Source of the DNA: Opitutia bacterium
Lineage (GTDB): Bacteria > Verrucomicrobiota > Verrucomicrobiia > Opitutales > Opitutaceae
Length of the DNA stretch: 50,967 nt
NCBI GenBank assembly: GCA_947472765.1
Contig: CANJCM010000028.1
Coordinates: 1-50,967 of the forward strand
Direction: 5' to 3'
In this document: positions 18,457 to 26,630 of the stretch, piece by piece
How the letters are laid out: the number at the start of each line of letters is the position of its first letter
Numbering within the stretch: the first letter of the stretch is position 1
Translations under genes and position numbers: made by a program
The notes under the pieces: model-generated
The model's database searches: none
What the model was told of the DNA's origin: nothing
The model's input: only the letters and a program-made list of their open reading frames with translations

Positions 18457-18693
18457 CTATGTCCATGCCTGACGCGGAATCCGCTGCAGGGCCCGCCACA
18501 CGGCCCCAAGGCGGGTGACCGCCTGTCTATGACTGGGACTCGCCTCCCGCCACTTGCGAAACGCAATTTCTTGCGGGCGCGTAAGCCCGAAGTCTCTGCG
18601 GACCAGCCACAGAGCGGACAATTGATGCAACTTGTCCCGATTCGGTCTGGTTTTGCGAAGGGCACGGCTCATCGGAGAACGTTGGGAATACAT
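18457..18693 (-). CDS. Orphan DUF4880 (FecR N-terminal domain) mini-protein or FecR remnant
   Basis: A 78-codon frame from an ATG at 18693 (another in-frame ATG at 18672). The core ALWLVRRDFGLTRPQEIAF, then W, and AVTRLGAVWRALQRIPR aligns with residues 14-62 of the FecR protein at 2159-3190 (EWLALRDNGFTPAEQREF, W, AVARLDAVWSALQQLRG). It stops just where FecR would continue to its membrane helix; no membrane, FecR or STN part follows. It may be a decayed anti-sigma gene or a deliberate soluble sigma-binding peptide. In favour of function, the frame is clean, it is the first frame downstream of promoter site D, and it lies about 165 bases before the DUF1592 gene. No ECF gene is adjacent. Confidence 0.6.
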   Translation of the reverse strand: MYSQRSPMSRALRKTRPNRDKLHQLSALWLVRRDFGLTRPQEIAFRKWREASPSHRQAVTRLGAVWRALQRIPRQAWT

Positions 18694-18716
18694 TGAGGTG
18701 GGACCCCGTAAGACAC

Positions 18717-18743
18717 AGACGAACGTAAACCAAACCACGACTA
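18717..18743 (-). promoter_or_regulatory. TAG-N17-TTCGTCT element (site D), upstream of DUF4880-DUF1592-DUF1552
   Basis: On the minus strand: GTAGTCG, 14 bases, then TTCGTCTGTG. It lies 24 bases before the ATG at 18693 of the DUF4880 frame. It is divergent from site E, with 62 bases between the two elements. Confidence 0.55.
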
Positions 18744-18805
18744 CGCCCTAACCTCGGCTGTTTATACCTGACGCGCCCGAATCGGGGCGATTGGCCCGAA
18801 TGGCA

Positions 18806-18832
18806 TAGCCGGATCCCGATAGTTATTCGTCT
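18806..18832 (+). promoter_or_regulatory. TAG-N17-TTCGTCT element (site E), upstream of isomerase-like gene 1
   Basis: On the plus strand: ATAGCCG, 14 bases, then TTCGTCTCAG. This is the only plus-strand copy, and it faces the only plus-strand gene of the set. About 134 bases separate it from the ATG at 18967. Confidence 0.6.
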
Positions 18833-18966
18833 CAGATTGAAGCCTTTCTTCGCAACCCCGAGGCACTTCGCAATTGATGACCCGCCCCGGACAAGCGTCT
18901 CATCAGGACATCGCCGTCGCTCCTGCGCTGGCATCTTCCCGGACCAGCAGTCCTTTCGCTTTCCCC

Positions 18967-19923
18967 ATGAAAACCTATACCCGACGTCAGTTCACAAAAA
19001 TCGCGCTGGCCGCTATCCCGGCTGTGGGCGCTATCTCCACCTTTGCTTCGCGCGCCTCGGCGGCTGGCGCCGGCAAGGTCAATTCGAAGGTCAATGGTGT
19101 CCAAATTGGTCTCAATGTCCCTTATTCATTCGGCGGCCGCGTGATGAACGGAGACGAGATCCTCGCGAACTGCCTTCAGGTCGGGGTCAACGGCCTGGAA
19201 CTGCGCACCCAAGCCGTCGAACTCTTCCTCGGTGCGCCTGCCGCCATCCTGGCGAGTGGTCGGGGCGCGGCCAATAACGCCACTGCGCTACGTGATTGGC
19301 GGGCCAAAGCGGATCCCAAGCGCGCGGTGGAGTTCCGCAAAAAGTACGAAGACGCCGGCATGAAGATCGAGATCCTCAAGCTCGATAACACCTACTCGCT
19401 CGCCGATGCGGAACTCGATTACGTGTTCACCCTGGCAAAAAGCCTGGGGGCACGCGCGATTTCCACCGAGATCGCGGCGATCGACGACGAGGCCAAGCGT
19501 AACGTCGATCACAAGCGCCTCGCGGGTTTCGCCGACCGGCACGAAGTTTATGTCGGGATTCACGGCCACGAAAAGGTCACGCCCGATCACTGGGAGGCCG
19601 CGATCAGCCTCTCGAAATACATGGGCATCAATCTTGACCTCGGCCACTTCATCGCGGGCAACAACTACTCCCCGATCGACTACCTGAAGAAGCGGCACGA
19701 CCGCATCACCCATATTCACGTCAAGGATCGGAAGAAGAACATGGGCCCGAACGTGCCGTTCGGCGAAGGCGATACCCCCGTGGTGGAAGCGTTGCGCTTG
19801 ATGCGCGACAACAAGTGGACGTTTCAGGCCACCATCGAATTCGAATACCCGGTGCCGGCCGGATCCGATCGCATGGCGGAAATCACTAAAAGCGTGAAGT
19901 TCTGCCGCGACGCCCTGGCTTGA
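18967..19923 (+). CDS. Exported sugar phosphate isomerase/epimerase-like TIM-barrel protein 1
   Basis: A 318-residue protein from the ATG at 18967, chosen because it opens a Tat-like signal (MKTYTRRQFTKIALAAIPAV); an in-frame ATG at 18874 would precede it by a non-signal stretch. The mature part is an AP-endonuclease-2/xylose-isomerase-like TIM barrel: VQIGLNVPYSFGGRVM, LGARAISTEIAAID, VYVGIHGHEKVTPDHWEAAI, GINLDLGHFIAGNNYSPIDY, ITHIHVKDRKKN, FGEGDTPVVEALRLM and a final FQATIEFEYPVPAG. The His, Asp and Glu of these motifs are the usual metal ligands. Exported members occur in 3-keto-glycoside loci, where they act on oxidised sugars; that role here is inference from the DUF1080 and dehydrogenase neighbours. 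It converges with isomerase-like gene 2. Confidence 0.88.
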   Translation: MKTYTRRQFTKIALAAIPAVGAISTFASRASAAGAGKVNSKVNGVQIGLNVPYSFGGRVMNGDEILANCLQVGVNGLELRTQAVELFLGAPAAILASGRGAANNATALRDWRAKADPKRAVEFRKKYEDAGMKIEILKLDNTYSLADAELDYVFTLAKSLGARAISTEIAAIDDEAKRNVDHKRLAGFADRHEVYVGIHGHEKVTPDHWEAAISLSKYMGINLDLGHFIAGNNYSPIDYLKKRHDRITHIHVKDRKKNMGPNVPFGEGDTPVVEALRLMRDNKWTFQATIEFEYPVPAGSDRMAEITKSVKFCRDALA

Positions 19924-19960
19924 TCCTGCCAGCCACGCCGACCCTATACTATACGTCAAA

Positions 19961-19997
19961 CGCAGGGGATCCCGGGTCGGCATTCCCCTCCCCTGCG
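19961..19997. terminator. Hairpin between convergent isomerase-like genes
   Basis: CGCAGGGGA and TCCCCTGCG form a perfect 9-base stem with a 19-base loop, between the two convergent stops (19923 and 20069). Position suggests a shared terminator. Confidence 0.6.
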
Positions 19998-20068
19998 CTC
20001 GGCTCGGCCCAATCCGCGAAGGCCCGACCGGTGGAACGGGCTTAGCCCTCGCGGGAACAATGCCGGGC

Positions 20069-21103
20069 TTAAACCGCGCCGAAGTACTCTCGGACGAGTT
20101 TCAAGTTCCGCGGCAGCGCGGTTTCCCAGGGGTCGCCGCCTTCGCGCTGGAGAACAATCCATCCACGATAGTTCCCTTTTCGGAAGATGTCGGAAATCCG
20201 TTTGAAGTTGGCCGGACTGACGTTTCCGTCGGGCCCGGCATCTTCAAACCACAGCCGATAGTTTACCAGGTACGGCATACACGACCAGAGTTGCGCGTCC
20301 GTCACCGTGTTGGCGATGGCCAGCGAAATCCCCACCCAGGGACTGTTGACCTGCTTGATGATCGGAACCATCCGGTCCACCGGCGTTTCGTCGTGGTTTT
20401 CAACCCCGATAATGACCCCGCGTTTGCCCGCGTAATCACCGAGTTCTTCGAACGAGGCGATCATGCGCTTGTCGCCTTCGGCTCGATCGCCGCCGAAGAC
20501 CTGACCGGGATAAAATCGAACGAAGGTCACCCCGAGGATCGCAGCGTAGTCGATGACCTTCTTGGCTTCCGCCATGTCCTCGTCACGTGCCGGACCATAC
20601 GGCATCGAAGGATTCGAGGCTGAGCCGATGCCGCTTAACGTAAGGCCCTTGAGAAACGCGTGGCGCTTGAGTTTAAAGAAGTAGTCGTCAGCCCTCGAGC
20701 TGAAGAAATAGCTGCTGATTTGGGCGCCGTCGACGCCCCACTCTGAGCAAAAGTCCAGGAAGCTGAATAAGTCCCAGTCTTGGACCACCGGAGCGGCTGA
20801 CTGCTTCGCCTTGGCAGTATCCTCACCTTTCCGTGCACCCTTTTGTCCACCGCCTTGCTTCGCCTGGCCACCGCCACCGCCAGCCGGACCGCCGCCCTTT
20901 TTCCCCAAGGTGCCATCCAACTTGAACCGGCTATTAAACATGTAGTCAGCGATCGCGATTTTCAGCCGGTGGGGGTAAGCACCATGCGGAGTGCGGTCGA
21001 TGGAAACGAGTCCGCTGGCCGCGGGAACCGCAATGCCAGCCGCCGCGCCCAGGCCGGCGAATGTTGATACCTTGAGGAAATTTCGACGTGAGATGGGGTC
21101 CAT
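20069..21103 (-). CDS. Exported sugar phosphate isomerase/epimerase-like TIM-barrel protein 2
   Basis: A 344-residue protein. I place the start at 21103 because it opens a Tat signal (MDPISRRNFLKVSTFAGLGA) and because the promoter element (21112-21138) lies inside the longer frame that reaches 21148. The TIM-barrel part includes KIAIADYMFNSRFKLDG, WGVDGAQISSYFF, VDYAAILGVTFVRFYPG-like residues, RGVIIGVENHDETPVDRMV, SPWVGISLAIANT and a closing GWIVLQREGGDPWETALPRN. Compared with protein 1, the barrel is interrupted early (about residues 68-100) by a Gly/Lys/Gln-rich low-complexity insert that is probably disordered. Likely a periplasmic enzyme on an oxidised or phosphate-free sugar; the reaction is not known. 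The start lies only eight bases from the -10-like box, so the transcript may be leaderless. Confidence 0.85.
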   Translation of the reverse strand: MDPISRRNFLKVSTFAGLGAAAGIAVPAASGLVSIDRTPHGAYPHRLKIAIADYMFNSRFKLDGTLGKKGGGPAGGGGGQAKQGGGQKGARKGEDTAKAKQSAAPVVQDWDLFSFLDFCSEWGVDGAQISSYFFSSRADDYFFKLKRHAFLKGLTLSGIGSASNPSMPYGPARDEDMAEAKKVIDYAAILGVTFVRFYPGQVFGGDRAEGDKRMIASFEELGDYAGKRGVIIGVENHDETPVDRMVPIIKQVNSPWVGISLAIANTVTDAQLWSCMPYLVNYRLWFEDAGPDGNVSPANFKRISDIFRKGNYRGWIVLQREGGDPWETALPRNLKLVREYFGAV

Positions 21104-21111
21104 AACTACGG

Positions 21112-21138
21112 AGACGGACCGTTCGCCCGAACGGGCTA
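21112..21138 (-). promoter_or_regulatory. TAG-N17-TCCGTCT element (site I), upstream of isomerase-like gene 2
   Basis: On the minus strand: GTAGCCC, 14 bases, then TCCGTCTCCG (second base differs from TTCGTCT). The spacer contains a perfect dyad CCGTTCG-GG-CGAACGG that may be an operator. The ATG at 21103 follows after eight bases. Confidence 0.5.
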
Positions 21139-21183
21139 CGGGAACCATTATTTTTGCGGCCCTTATAAAGGCCTAAATTCAAT

Positions 21184-21209
21184 GCGCCGCCCGTACCCGC
21201 GGGCGGCGC
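21184..21209 (-). terminator. Terminator after VOC gene
   Basis: GCGCCGCCCG and CGGGCGGCGC form a perfect 10-base stem with the loop TACCCG. Read on the minus strand it is followed by ATTGAATTT, a weak T-rich tail. It ends the receptor-helical protein-VOC operon and separates it from isomerase-like gene 2. Confidence 0.7.
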
Positions 21210-21367
21210 TCTGACTTGCTAATCAGCTACCAAGTGCTGCAACCCAACAGTCACCGCTGACAGCAAATTTTGAAAACGAGGGGCCACGCTTTTGGACCTT
21301 CCTCGACAGGAAAAGGACTCGACCATGTGCCCGCCGCGGGAAGTCCCCCGCTGTCGGGTGTCTCGCA

Positions 21368-22315
21368 CTAAAGTTTAGCCGCGGCGGGCCGAGGTTCACC
21401 CTTCCTCGCTGGCGCCGTCGAAGGAGGCCGTGGCTTTCCGTCGATCGTATTTGGCTCCATGAGTTCTACCCGGGTACCATCGGGATCGTAGAGGTTGAGC
21501 TGCCTCTTACCATTCACCCCAGTCCGGATATTTGCCAATGCCCGACCGTTGGGCGCCAAAGCACGTCCCTTCAGTTCCGCCTCCGATTTCACCATATCAG
21601 GGACTTCGAGACAAATGTGCTCCGAACCGCGCAGTCGATCGGAGGCGGGCCATTCCTGATAGAGCATGAACTCCACATAATCGTTACCATCGGGCACACG
21701 GACGTTCACCCAGCTCAGACTCTGCGGATTGCCGCTGCCCCGCCAGAATTCGCTAAAACCGAGCACGTCGCCGTAGAAGTGCAGCGCCGCGTCGAGGTCA
21801 CCGATCGCAACGCCCACGTGCATGAGCCGGCTGGAAATGGCGGCGGGCGAGGCGGCAACTGACACAACCTGGCGCGGCACAAACTCGATCACGTTTTCAT
21901 TTGGGTCGCGAACGCGGAACGAAAGGTCGCCCGCAACATTCTTGGTCAGCTTTTCTGGCACGGCGATTCCGCGACTCTTCAGGTACATTCGCATCATCTC
22001 CACGTCCTCGACTGCGAATGCGACGTGATCCAGGCGAGGAAAGTCGAGGGGCACGTTCGGCGCGGCCACCAGCTCCACGATCTGCCTGTCGTTGACGCGG
22101 ACATGAGCCGCGGCCGCACCCTGAGGCGCGTCGACGACATTCAACCCGAGATACTCCTGATAGAAAGAGCGCGCCTTTCCCAAGTCGCTGGTTTTGAACG
22201 CGACTTTCGCAAGGCCAGTGATCTTTGGCCGTGTGGCGGAGCCGCCCGCGCCAGATTGCGCCGACAGTATACCCGCGCAAAGCGGAAGAAGGAGAAGACA
22301 ACGAAGCAGCTTCAT
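21368..22315 (-). CDS. Exported protein with two VOC (glyoxalase/dioxygenase-fold) domains
   Basis: A 315-residue protein from the ATG at 22315 (a GTG two codons earlier is possible), with a signal peptide (MKLLRCLLLLPLCAGILSAQ). The first VOC domain spans about 30-150 (GLAKVAFKTSDLGKARSFYQ, FPRLDHVAFAVEDVE, FRVRDPNENVIEFVPRQ). The second spans about 160-290 (SRLMHVGVAIGDLDAALHFY, GSEHICLEVPDMVKSEAELK, NLYDPDGTRVELMEP). His and Glu at the usual metal positions are kept. Such folds cover lyases, epimerases and dioxygenases; exported two-domain forms are common in Verrucomicrobia and their substrates are unknown. The gene follows the helical protein gene by 33 bases, which in turn follows a TonB receptor, so the three are probably one operon. 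Confidence 0.88.
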   Translation of the reverse strand: MKLLRCLLLLPLCAGILSAQSGAGGSATRPKITGLAKVAFKTSDLGKARSFYQEYLGLNVVDAPQGAAAAHVRVNDRQIVELVAAPNVPLDFPRLDHVAFAVEDVEMMRMYLKSRGIAVPEKLTKNVAGDLSFRVRDPNENVIEFVPRQVVSVAASPAAISSRLMHVGVAIGDLDAALHFYGDVLGFSEFWRGSGNPQSLSWVNVRVPDGNDYVEFMLYQEWPASDRLRGSEHICLEVPDMVKSEAELKGRALAPNGRALANIRTGVNGKRQLNLYDPDGTRVELMEPNTIDGKPRPPSTAPARKGEPRPAAAKL

Positions 22316-22348
22316 AGGCACGTCAGTTGGGGGTGATGAAAATCGAGG

Positions 22349-22921
22349 TCATTCAGCCTTCAGGGCGCGGGTGATTTCCGCCCAGCCTTCCCGCGTGAAG
22401 TTGCGGTCTAGTTCCGCACGCTTGTTGCGAATACGGGCGAGTCGCTCCTCCCGCGTTGCGCGCCCGGTCATCCCGACGGCGGGAAGTTGCGCCGCCTGTC
22501 TGGCGATTTCGCGGTCAAGGGCCACCAACGCGGCGACGACTTCCTCCCGGCGTGCGGGATCAGGATCGAGGGCAGTCAACTGCAGGTCGGCCGCACGCCT
22601 CGGCGGGGTAATGAGCGGCTGCCGGTAACGAGCTAGGCGCTGGGCCTGCTGGTTGATGTCGAAGCGAAGGTCGTCGGATTTCTGCTGGTCGAAATTCGCC
22701 CGGAGACCCTCTGCCCGCTTCCTGAGCGTTTCCAATGCTTCGACGATTCGCGGCTTATACCGCTCGTCATTGAAGTCGTTCAGTAACATTTCGAACCGCT
22801 TCAAGTCTGCTGCGACTGCTGCCAGCTCCGCCACACTTGCATCGTCCGTCTTCGGCGCTTCAGCCGAAAAGAGCGGAATTAAGCCCAGAAGAAGACACGA
22901 CATCAGTCGGAGCAGACGCAT
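22349..22921 (-). CDS. Exported helical protein of unknown function
   Basis: A 190-residue protein from the ATG at 22921, which opens a signal peptide (MRLLRLMSCLLLGLIPLFSA); the frame can start at 22969 but that adds basic residues before the signal. The rest is Arg/Glu/Ala-rich and predicted helical. The stretch ANFDQQKSDDLRFDINQQAQ, followed by RLARY and ITPP, matches the N-terminal extension of DUF1592 copy A (LPFDQGKYDELTFDVAVDLQ, then RMLVW and KTP). So this is a free-standing version of that module. It lies 54 bases after a TonB receptor and before the VOC gene. I do not recognise a named family. Confidence 0.75.
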   Translation of the reverse strand: MRLLRLMSCLLLGLIPLFSAEAPKTDDASVAELAAVAADLKRFEMLLNDFNDERYKPRIVEALETLRKRAEGLRANFDQQKSDDLRFDINQQAQRLARYRQPLITPPRRAADLQLTALDPDPARREEVVAALVALDREIARQAAQLPAVGMTGRATREERLARIRNKRAELDRNFTREGWAEITRALKAE

Positions 22922-22975
22922 TTGGTAAATGGGCAGATTTAGGCGGCAGGTGCGACGGCGCGGCTGCAACGGGAC

Positions 22976-25900
22976 TCAAAACGACATTTTTGCGCTCAGC
23001 TGGAAGCTCCGTGGATCGGGATAGACCGGGGTGCCTTTTACCAGAATCCGCGACGGGTCGGTGATGTCGCCGCTCCGCGGGACAATCAGTGTCGGCGCAC
23101 TTCCCTGGAAGGAGCTGGAGGTGCCACGCGGATAGATGACATCATGATCGTTGAACAGATTGTCGATCGTCAGATCGAACTGGATCGATTTTGGCACGAT
23201 GCGCCGTGAATCGTTAAGCCGGAGAGTATATGAAAGTGTACCCATCGTCCGAAAATACGACGGCGAGCGCAGGAACGAAGAGATGTCGGTATTGGGATCA
23301 TCAATCGCCTGATTCGGATTGGCGGAATTGCGAATGGTCTCCCGCGACCGCTCGCCAAGAATCATGGGCGGGAAATAGTTCACGCCCAGGCCGACTCTCA
23401 GGCCATTCAATGCTCCACGCCGGAAACGATAGTCCGTCGCCAGGTTTGCCTTCCAACCCGTGTCGGTTACGACGTTGCCGCCGCTCGCGGCCAAATCACG
23501 CAACGTCGGGATCGTGATGTCGTGCTGCGTATTCCACGCTGCGACCGCCGCCTGAACTGCGGCTTGGTTAATCTTTGTCGGGTCGTTCACGGCGGGATTG
23601 ATCGAGGCGTGATTCTGCCCATCAAACACGATCCCCGCCTCCTGCAGTTGCTTTCGCACACTCGGTTCGAACGCCTCAATGGCGGGAAGAACATTCGTAA
23701 AGGCCTTCGATACCTTCAGGTAGGTGATACCAACATTCGTCGTCAGCCGCCACGAAGAGGTTAAGTTTGCGGTGCCCTCGAATTCGTAGCCCCAGGTCTC
23801 GCGGTCGCGGGTTGAGGAACCGGCGAACACGATGTTGTTCAGGTTGTCGCCAATTGGGTTGAGATTCCCCACTGCCGGAACGTCGCGATACTCGGCGTAA
23901 CCTTGAATCGGCGAAACATCGAAGGATTGTCCGCCACCAGTTGTATTCTTGGTTTCACCCCAAAACCGGGCAATCGACCCGGAAAACTTCCCGTTCGGAA
24001 GTGTGAAGCGGATGCCGGCATCGTGACCCAGCGAAGTAGTGGGTGGAATCAGCTTTTGGTCATATCCACGCGCCAGAATACCGCTGGCCGTGGGATTGAA
24101 CGTGGTGCTGCGATTGAAATAGAACCCGATACTCCGGGTCACGTTTACCACTGTCCCCAGAGTGTAGGTGTTCTGGGCAACCACGACTTCCGGAGGACTG
24201 TAATCGCTCTGGAAGCGATCATTCCCATACTGGGGAGCCCGGGCGTTGATGCCGTTGACGGTCGTACGAGGCCGCGTCACTGCCAGCGTCGGAGCGCCCG
24301 TCGCTTTCCCTGCCGCATTTTTCGGCGTATAAATCAGCGTATCAAAGTCCTTGGGCGCCTTCGGCAGCCACGTATAGTAATCGCCCTGCCAACCTGCCGG
24401 GTAGTCGGCGGTCACGTTCCCCAGTTTCTGGTCGGCGTTGACCAAATCCCGCCGCCCCGCCGCGATGAGGACCACCCGGTTCTTGAAGAGGTCCATGTTC
24501 GCGGCGAGTTGAACGAACCGGTTTACACGCGTGACCTCGTTATTAAGCTCAGGCCGCGCGCTTTCCCAGGACATGAGCGGCTGAATCGCTCCTTTGATCC
24601 CAGTCACGGGATCAATCGCAATTGCTGGGGCCATCAACCGGGCCAGTTCACCGACTTGTGGAGTCGTATCATCGACGAGCACGCGCCGATGATGGCCGTA
24701 AAAGTAGTCGTTGTTTCCGTTGGGTTGATTCCAACTCCGAGCGTCGGCCGATCGAAACGTGATCGGCAGCATCAGCGTGGAAGCGTGTGCAATGGAAAGC
24801 TGCTCCTGCCAGCCACCCATCAACCCGGCCTGAACCTTGCCGAAGCGGGTCTCCTTCACGTAGGCCGCCTGAAGGCGCAGATTCCGGTAGTTCTCCTCGC
24901 GGAGAGTTACAAAAGGCATCGCGTCGCTGAACATCCGCAGGAAGTCGGGATTCGGGGTGCCGTCCGGACGGACACGACTGATGTCTATGCTCATACCCTG
25001 CAGACCACGGCGACCGTCATTCCGACCCATCCGGGGAGTTTCGTTGATGTCACCAGCGGCCTCGATGAAGAGTGACTCCCCAAGCGTGTAGGTGGCATAC
25101 GCTGTCGCAGACCGGGTCACTTCAGTATAGCTGGGAGCCCGGTGTCGGGGATCAGTCCACAGGGTATTTTCTTCCGGTGCGAAGAGTCTCCAATAGGGGG
25201 TACCACGCTGAACGGCTGCGTAGAGCTCCGGCGACTTCCAATACAGATTATCCATCGGATAAGTCGTGTTGTAACGGGTTTCGTTTCCGAATCCGACGGT
25301 GTTGACGGGCTTTCCGTTCAGGAAACCGGTCTGCGCGGGAGGGGCATTGTAGCGGGCTGAATCGGTCGTGTACGTGTTCTCGTAGTTGATGAAATTATTG
25401 CCCCATGACGGATGGTTCACGAAGTGCAGTGGAAAACGGAACACGCCGTACTGCGCCATCTGGCTGGCCGTGATACCCGGGTTGGCCCCGTCGATGTAAG
25501 TCTTGCCATCCCAACCTGTCAGCAGGTCGGTCAAAGTCTGCCACGCCTGAAGCCGGCGGGTGGAACGATATTCCACTTCACTGCGCAGAGTTAACCGCTG
25601 GGTCGGACGATAGGTCCCAGTCAGATGCAGGCCCTTACGATCCTCCCATTCGTGGTCCCGCCAGGTGTCGCCGGTTTGATACAACAGGTTTAGCCGCGCA
25701 GCAATTTTTGGGGTAATGACTTTGTTCGTGTCCAACGTAAACCGGTAGCGGTTGAAGCTCCCGACCTGGAGCCGAAGCTCCTGCAGATCCCGGTTTACCA
25801 GCGCCTGCTTGGTGTTCGTGTTGATCGAGCCGCCGCCATTGCCGATTCCGAAGAGCACCGAATTCGGCCCCCGGGTTACATCAACGCGATCTGCATTGAA

Positions 25901-26380
25901 GTTGTCCGCGGTCCCGCCCACCGGAAAGAAATTGCGCTGGGGAGACGCGGTATTCTGGCCGCGAATCTGCATCGGCTGATCCGTTGCCGTCCCGCTGAGG
26001 GAATTCATTCCACCCGACGCCGCGAAGCCCTGATTGCTGCCATCGACGGTGGAATACTGGACGTTCACCGAGTACTGCGCAGCGTCAGCGGCGTCGGTAA
26101 GATTGAACGCGTCGAGGAACTCTTTCGTCATGACGCTATACGCCACTGGCGTGTCCTTCAACGCCGTGGCAATGCGACCACCCGCCAGCGAACTGGCGGC
26201 AACAAATCCGACATCCGAGTCGGCCTGCACGCTGAAGGGATCCAGCTTGATGGCGGCTTCCGATGCGCTGGCGCCGGAGGGGGCCGGTGCGGTTTGCGCA
26301 ACCAGGGGGCCAGTCCAAATCACAAGGCTGGCAATCATGGCAGGACGAATGATCGCGATACGTGGTTTGCTTTGGCTCAT
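22976..26380 (-). CDS. TonB-dependent receptor without STN domain
   Basis: A 1134-residue outer-membrane receptor. A signal region (MSQSKPRIAIIRPAMIASLV, TGPLVAQ) is followed directly by the plug (VGFVAASSLAGGRIATALKD, DRVDVTRGPNSVLFGIGNGG). The 22-strand barrel ends in AKMSF. It is a clear paralogue of the receptor at 3266-7030 (shared TPVAYSV, EFL.AFNL.DAADA, NDGRRGLQ, FQSDYSPPEV against FRSDYSPPDV) but lacks the STN domain, so it should import without signalling to FecR. Genes for a helical protein and a VOC protein follow. Promoter site A lies about 105 bases upstream. A 7-base stem (GCCGGCG/CGCCGGC, 26407-26425) sits in the leader. Ligand unknown, probably an oligosaccharide. Confidence 0.92.
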   Translation of the reverse strand: MSQSKPRIAIIRPAMIASLVIWTGPLVAQTAPAPSGASASEAAIKLDPFSVQADSDVGFVAASSLAGGRIATALKDTPVAYSVMTKEFLDAFNLTDAADAAQYSVNVQYSTVDGSNQGFAASGGMNSLSGTATDQPMQIRGQNTASPQRNFFPVGGTADNFNADRVDVTRGPNSVLFGIGNGGGSINTNTKQALVNRDLQELRLQVGSFNRYRFTLDTNKVITPKIAARLNLLYQTGDTWRDHEWEDRKGLHLTGTYRPTQRLTLRSEVEYRSTRRLQAWQTLTDLLTGWDGKTYIDGANPGITASQMAQYGVFRFPLHFVNHPSWGNNFINYENTYTTDSARYNAPPAQTGFLNGKPVNTVGFGNETRYNTTYPMDNLYWKSPELYAAVQRGTPYWRLFAPEENTLWTDPRHRAPSYTEVTRSATAYATYTLGESLFIEAAGDINETPRMGRNDGRRGLQGMSIDISRVRPDGTPNPDFLRMFSDAMPFVTLREENYRNLRLQAAYVKETRFGKVQAGLMGGWQEQLSIAHASTLMLPITFRSADARSWNQPNGNNDYFYGHHRRVLVDDTTPQVGELARLMAPAIAIDPVTGIKGAIQPLMSWESARPELNNEVTRVNRFVQLAANMDLFKNRVVLIAAGRRDLVNADQKLGNVTADYPAGWQGDYYTWLPKAPKDFDTLIYTPKNAAGKATGAPTLAVTRPRTTVNGINARAPQYGNDRFQSDYSPPEVVVAQNTYTLGTVVNVTRSIGFYFNRSTTFNPTASGILARGYDQKLIPPTTSLGHDAGIRFTLPNGKFSGSIARFWGETKNTTGGGQSFDVSPIQGYAEYRDVPAVGNLNPIGDNLNNIVFAGSSTRDRETWGYEFEGTANLTSSWRLTTNVGITYLKVSKAFTNVLPAIEAFEPSVRKQLQEAGIVFDGQNHASINPAVNDPTKINQAAVQAAVAAWNTQHDITIPTLRDLAASGGNVVTDTGWKANLATDYRFRRGALNGLRVGLGVNYFPPMILGERSRETIRNSANPNQAIDDPNTDISSFLRSPSYFRTMGTLSYTLRLNDSRRIVPKSIQFDLTIDNLFNDHDVIYPRGTSSSFQGSAPTLIVPRSGDITDPSRILVKGTPVYPDPRSFQLSAKMSF

Positions 26381-26486
26381 GTATATTAGGACCGCATGAT
26401 TCGCCGGCCGGCGTCTGGCGCCGGCACGGAATCGCGGAGGGGCTATGGGGTGTTAACTAACCGAACCTATCGACTATCCACTTCTC

Positions 26487-26513
26487 AGACGAACCGCCTG
26501 GCAGGATCACCTA
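26487..26513 (-). promoter_or_regulatory. TAG-N17-TTCGTCT element (site A), upstream of second TonB receptor
   Basis: On the minus strand: GTAGGTG, 14 bases, then TTCGTCTGAG. It is placed about 105 bases before the receptor ATG. Confidence 0.55.
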
Positions 26514-26630
26514 CGCCCCAGCCACACAATTTATTTTTTCGCGCCACAGAGGCGACCGTCGCCCCCAAACGACCCGCACTGGATCACTCGCGCGCGCCGG
26601 GGAAACGTCGCAACCCCGTGAGTCACACGC

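Noticed and set aside
18527-18934. Minus-strand frame of 135 codons overlapping the DUF4880 frame
   Set aside because: It is in another frame from the DUF4880 match, crosses two promoter elements and has no recognisable content.
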